A stretch of DNA of 64,000 nucleotides. It comes from Ignavibacteriales bacterium. GTDB taxonomy: Bacteria; Bacteroidota; Ignavibacteria; Ignavibacteriales; SURF-24. Location of the stretch: the NCBI GenBank assembly GCA_026390815.1, contig JAPLFH010000009.1:62001-126000 (forward strand), read 5' to 3'. Positions 61,048-64,000 of the stretch are shown here, one piece after another. The notes under the pieces were generated by a model. That model did no database searches. It saw nothing but the letters and a program-made list of their open reading frames with translations, and had not been told where the DNA came from. The position numbers were made by a program, and so were the translations under genes. Numbering within the stretch: position 1 is the stretch's first letter; every line of letters starts with the position of its first letter.

Positions 61048-61968
61048 ATGACGGAAAATTTTGAAAAGCTTGAAAAACTAAGAGTCCCAGCTTTAGATGA
61101 AATACTTGGCGTTCCATTCAAAGTTCTAAAAGATGGATTTGTTCGGGTAATAGATTATTTAGGAAGCGATGAATCAATTGTTCAGGCTGCCAGAGTTTCT
61201 TATGGAAAAGGTACAAAGAAGCTAAGAGAAGATGAAGCACTTATCAGGTATCTAATTCGTCATCAACATACAACTCCATTGGAAATGTGTGAAATTAAAT
61301 TACACTTACGGGTTCCAATGGATTGCTGGCGCCAATGGATCCGCCATCGCACAGCAAACGTAAATGAATATTCTACTCGTTATTCAATTGCAATAGATGC
61401 CGCGGAAACAACCGCTCCTGAAGAATGGAGAAAGCAGGCAATTACAAACAGGCAGGGAAGTGAAGGATTTTTAAGTGAAGATACTGGAGAAGAATTAACT
61501 CAAAGAGAATCTGAACTTCACAAAATGACCCGTGATGTTTATAATAAGAGAATTGAAGCTGGAGTTGCTCGTGAACAGGCGAGAAAAGATCTTCTTCTTT
61601 CCACATACACAGAAGCTTATTGGAAAATTGATCTTCATAATTTGCTTCACTTTTTGGAACTTAGAATGGAAGTAAATGCACAATTAGAAATTAGAAAATA
61701 TGCTGAAGTTATTTGCAACGAAATTGTAAAACGATGGTGCCCAATTACCTGGCAGGCTTTCTGGGATTATCAGATGAATGCGATGACTTTTTCTGGTCTT
61801 GAAATAAAAATAATTACAGCAATGATAAATAATGAAAATGAAATGATAACAAATTATGGTAAAGAGTTTGGGTGGTTAAAAGATGATGGAACAAAAAAAG
61901 TACAAAACAGGGAATTATTTGAATTTGAGGAGAAATTGGAAAAGCTTAAAATTAAATCTCCTTGGTAA
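61048..61968 (+). CDS. thyX: FAD-dependent thymidylate synthase
   Basis: Makes dTMP from dUMP using FAD and NADPH. The ThyX signature RHRTANVNEYSTRYS (RHRxxSxNExSxRY, with A in place of the first S) is near residue 98. Upstream is RHQHTTPLEMCEIKLHLRVP, and later RKDLLLSTYTEAYWKIDLHNLLHFLELR. At 306 aa it is longer than minimal ThyX proteins. No thyA is seen in the window. The ribosome site is aaaggaaa. Confidence 0.94.
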   Translation: MTENFEKLEKLRVPALDEILGVPFKVLKDGFVRVIDYLGSDESIVQAARVSYGKGTKKLREDEALIRYLIRHQHTTPLEMCEIKLHLRVPMDCWRQWIRHRTANVNEYSTRYSIAIDAAETTAPEEWRKQAITNRQGSEGFLSEDTGEELTQRESELHKMTRDVYNKRIEAGVAREQARKDLLLSTYTEAYWKIDLHNLLHFLELRMEVNAQLEIRKYAEVICNEIVKRWCPITWQAFWDYQMNAMTFSGLEIKIITAMINNENEMITNYGKEFGWLKDDGTKKVQNRELFEFEEKLEKLKIKSPW

Positions 61969-62022
61969 TTAATTATAAAATTATAACTCAATTTCGAATT
62001 GTAAATTAAACTAACAAATAAA

Positions 62023-64000
62023 GTGAAAAAGACAAAAATAGTAATATTCCTATTCCTCTTATTCTATTCCTTATCAACTTTAATTGTTGGGCAGAGCTTT
62101 AACTTTATTAATTATAGTGATGAGAATGGTCTTGCCAGTAATTTAACAAAAGCCTGCGTTCAGGATTCAAACGGATTTATTTGGATTGCTACAGATGCGG
62201 GCGTTGTAAGATTCGATGGAAAAAATTTTGTTTCTATAAATATTAATTTACCTTCACTTTATATTAAAGATATTTCAATTACACCTTTAAAAGAAATTCT
62301 TATTTCGACAGATCTTGGAGTTGGATACATAACCCAACATGAAAATAAATTCCTATATTCTCCATTGCTTAAAGGTTACACTTTAAAAACAGATACAAGT
62401 TTGTTTTATCCAAAATCAATTTATTTTGATAAAAATAAAAATCTATGGATTAGCGATAATAACGGAGTTGTTTTTTACAAAGATGGTAAACTAAAAAAGT
62501 ACGTTTTCGCTCATGAATATACTACCGATAGTTATTCCAGATCCTTTTCCTTTGCGGAAGATAATGCGGGAAATTTAATTGTTTCGTCTTGGCAGGGCTA
62601 TTTATTCCTCTTTAATAAAGAGCAGGACAAGTTTATTAAATTAGATTATGAACCTTCACAAAAACAGTTCTATATAAATTGTATTTCTTTTCAGAAAGAT
62701 AATTCTTTACTTGCCGGAACCAGTTTTGGAATTCTGAAATTAACTTTCGAAAACAATTTCAAAAAAGTAACATCAAGATTAGTTCTACCACTTGCTCCAG
62801 TATCATCATTTAAGGTGAATAATAATGGTGATTATTACATCGGTACCTGGACAAGTGGGATGTACCTTTGGAAAACTAAAACAAATCAATTGGTAAATCT
62901 TGATGAACTTGGATTTCAGACTGTCAATAATTTATTCCTGGATAAAGAAAATTCAGTGTGGGTATGCTCGGATGCTGGATTAGGGTTAATTCTAAAAACC
63001 ACATTTGCTAAATCAGAATATGAAGAAGATATTCAAAAAACAAGCAATTCTTACATAACTGTTTTAACGGCATCGGACAATGGAGAAATATTTTTCTCTG
63101 ACCAGGAATATATTTATAAGGTTATTGAGAAGGATAAAAAATTTGAATATAAACGGATCCATAACAGTAAGGGGAAAAGAATATTAAGTTTTTGTTTGTA
63201 TGGTAATGAATTATGGATATCATACCGAAATGGTGAATTAGCTCATATTAAAGATCAGAAGGAAAAATTATTTTCTCAGCAGCAGCTCGGTGGCCGATTA
63301 TTTTCGCTTGCATCTGATAGAGATGGTAATTTTTGGGGAATTGATGAAGTAACAAAAAATATAATTCGGATAGATAATAACAATAACATCAAAAAATATG
63401 ATGTAATTAATTTCGTTGGTAAATCACAAATTCTGGAAACTACGAAAGATGGGAAAATTTATTTTATTAGCTGCGATGAACAATTTCATTTCCTTAGATA
63501 CGATAAACCACATGATAAATTTTTAGTTGTTGATATTTCTCAAAATAAAAAACTTGGGGAGTCTACAATCATTTCTGATTTTTATGTTGCAAATGAAAAC
63601 ATAATTTGGATTGCTTCAAATAAAGGCTTATTCAAAATAGAAAATCGGAAGGTTATCGATTTGAATACCAGTGTTTATTCAGATATTCCCTTAAGCAAAG
63701 CTATCTTTGTGGATAAAAATAAAATCTGGATTGGAACGGAGAAAGGTTTATTAATTAATATTAATGGTCAGATAACTTCATTTAATCAAAAAGATGGACT
63801 TCCTAATTCTGTAATTGCACCAAGAGGTATTGCGTTTGACAAAGATAACAGAATTTGGGTTGCTACTTCCAGCGGTTTAGCATATTGGCAAAAGGAAAGT
63901 TTTCAAATTACTAAAACTCCAATGCCGACATTATTAAATATTTCAATAAACAACCAACCTGTAACAATAACGCAAAATGATCTGGAATTTATTAGCAACT
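62023..64000 (+). CDS. two-component-regulator beta-propeller sensor, N-terminal part, cut by the window end
   Basis: The frame opens at a GTG (62023) with a signal peptide (KIVIFLFLLFYSLSTLIVGQ) and stays open to the window end (659 codons). Repeated propeller motifs such as DSNGFIWIATDAGVVRFDG, KNKNLWISDNNGVVFYKDGK, ENSVWVCSDAGLGLI, KNKIWIGTEKGLLI and DKDNRIWVATSSGLAYW mark a Reg_prop propeller, as in hybrid sensor kinases or diguanylate cyclases of this group. The output domain lies beyond the window. It follows thyX by 54 bp on the same strand. Confidence 0.85.
   Translation, partial: MKKTKIVIFLFLLFYSLSTLIVGQSFNFINYSDENGLASNLTKACVQDSNGFIWIATDAGVVRFDGKNFVSININLPSLYIKDISITPLKEILISTDLGVGYITQHENKFLYSPLLKGYTLKTDTSLFYPKSIYFDKNKNLWISDNNGVVFYKDGKLKKYVFAHEYTTDSYSRSFSFAEDNAGNLIVSSWQGYLFLFNKEQDKFIKLDYEPSQKQFYINCISFQKDNSLLAGTSFGILKLTFENNFKKVTSRLVLPLAPVSSFKVNNNGDYYIGTWTSGMYLWKTKTNQLVNLDELGFQTVNNLFLDKENSVWVCSDAGLGLILKTTFAKSEYEEDIQKTSNSYITVLTASDNGEIFFSDQEYIYKVIEKDKKFEYKRIHNSKGKRILSFCLYGNELWISYRNGELAHIKDQKEKLFSQQQLGGRLFSLASDRDGNFWGIDEVTKNIIRIDNNNNIKKYDVINFVGKSQILETTKDGKIYFISCDEQFHFLRYDKPHDKFLVVDISQNKKLGESTIISDFYVANENIIWIASNKGLFKIENRKVIDLNTSVYSDIPLSKAIFVDKNKIWIGTEKGLLININGQITSFNQKDGLPNSVIAPRGIAFDKDNRIWVATSSGLAYWQKESFQITKTPMPTLLNISINNQPVTITQNDLEFISN

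Overview
The window looks like part of the chromosome of a low-GC, Gram-negative bacterium close to the Ignavibacteria/Bacteroidota. The reasons are the strongly AT-rich coding sequence, two secreted proteins ending in type IX secretion tails (NYPNPFNP signature), a TonB-dependent receptor with a carboxypeptidase-regulatory-like plug extension, many lipoproteins, and a NfnAB-type flavoprotein pair. This placement is an inference from gene content. No rRNA or other phylogenetic marker was tested.

Layout. 1-2.3 kb: a frameshifted GlxA-type regulator, an SGNH hydrolase and a YhcH-type sugar protein. 2.5-4.9 kb: NfnAB. 5.3-6.9 kb: a DASS carboxylate transporter. 7.0-9.7 kb: a paired M16 protease (active plus inactive subunit). 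10.1-17 kb: a phosphodiesterase, a large TonB-dependent receptor, a KdsC-like phosphatase and a transglutaminase lipoprotein. 17.0-17.8 kb: a HEPN-MNT cassette bracketed by a 68-bp copy of the 3' end of the upstream gene. 18.0-19.7 kb: a DnaE-like protein without its catalytic N-terminal half, behind a promoter-like site and a palindrome. 19.8-20.9 kb: YajQ, then tRNA-Pro with a GIY-YIG nuclease gene directly against its 3' end and damaged tRNA copies on both sides. 21-28.6 kb: five secreted or outer-membrane proteins, including an OmpA-family protein. 28.7-32.5 kb: pyrR-pyrB-pyrC behind a PyrR-type leader. 32.6-36.9 kb: a TolC/MacB-permease/adaptor export operon with a possible small membrane protein. 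37-41.3 kb: a histidine kinase, then a haem-bearing barrel protein and a multihaem cytochrome. 41.8-46.7 kb: a TonB/MORN protein, tRNA-Ala with a damaged partial copy, a radical SAM enzyme with an ECF sigma factor, a LexA-like regulator without an obvious serine, and a MATE remnant. 46.7-51.3 kb: SpoIID-like protein, Maf, a flippase-like membrane protein and isocitrate dehydrogenase. 51.6-56 kb: two related LamG/T9SS proteins and an EEP phosphatase. 56.2-62 kb: YtxH, a small membrane protein, an EF-G-like GTPase, HIT, glycerate kinase and ThyX. 62 kb to the end: the start of a beta-propeller sensor protein.

The most unusual signal is at the two tRNA genes. Each has partial copies nearby in which the anticodon arm has been exchanged for a short palindrome of the form TCCCGA...TCGGGA, and in one copy a second such palindrome sits in the T-loop. 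It therefore looks as if one hairpin has replaced another. At tRNA-Pro this occurs together with a GIY-YIG nuclease gene whose first codons are also duplicated. A second pattern is a set of intergenic low-complexity elements, each with its own short 'phrase', several of which fold into long imperfect hairpins.
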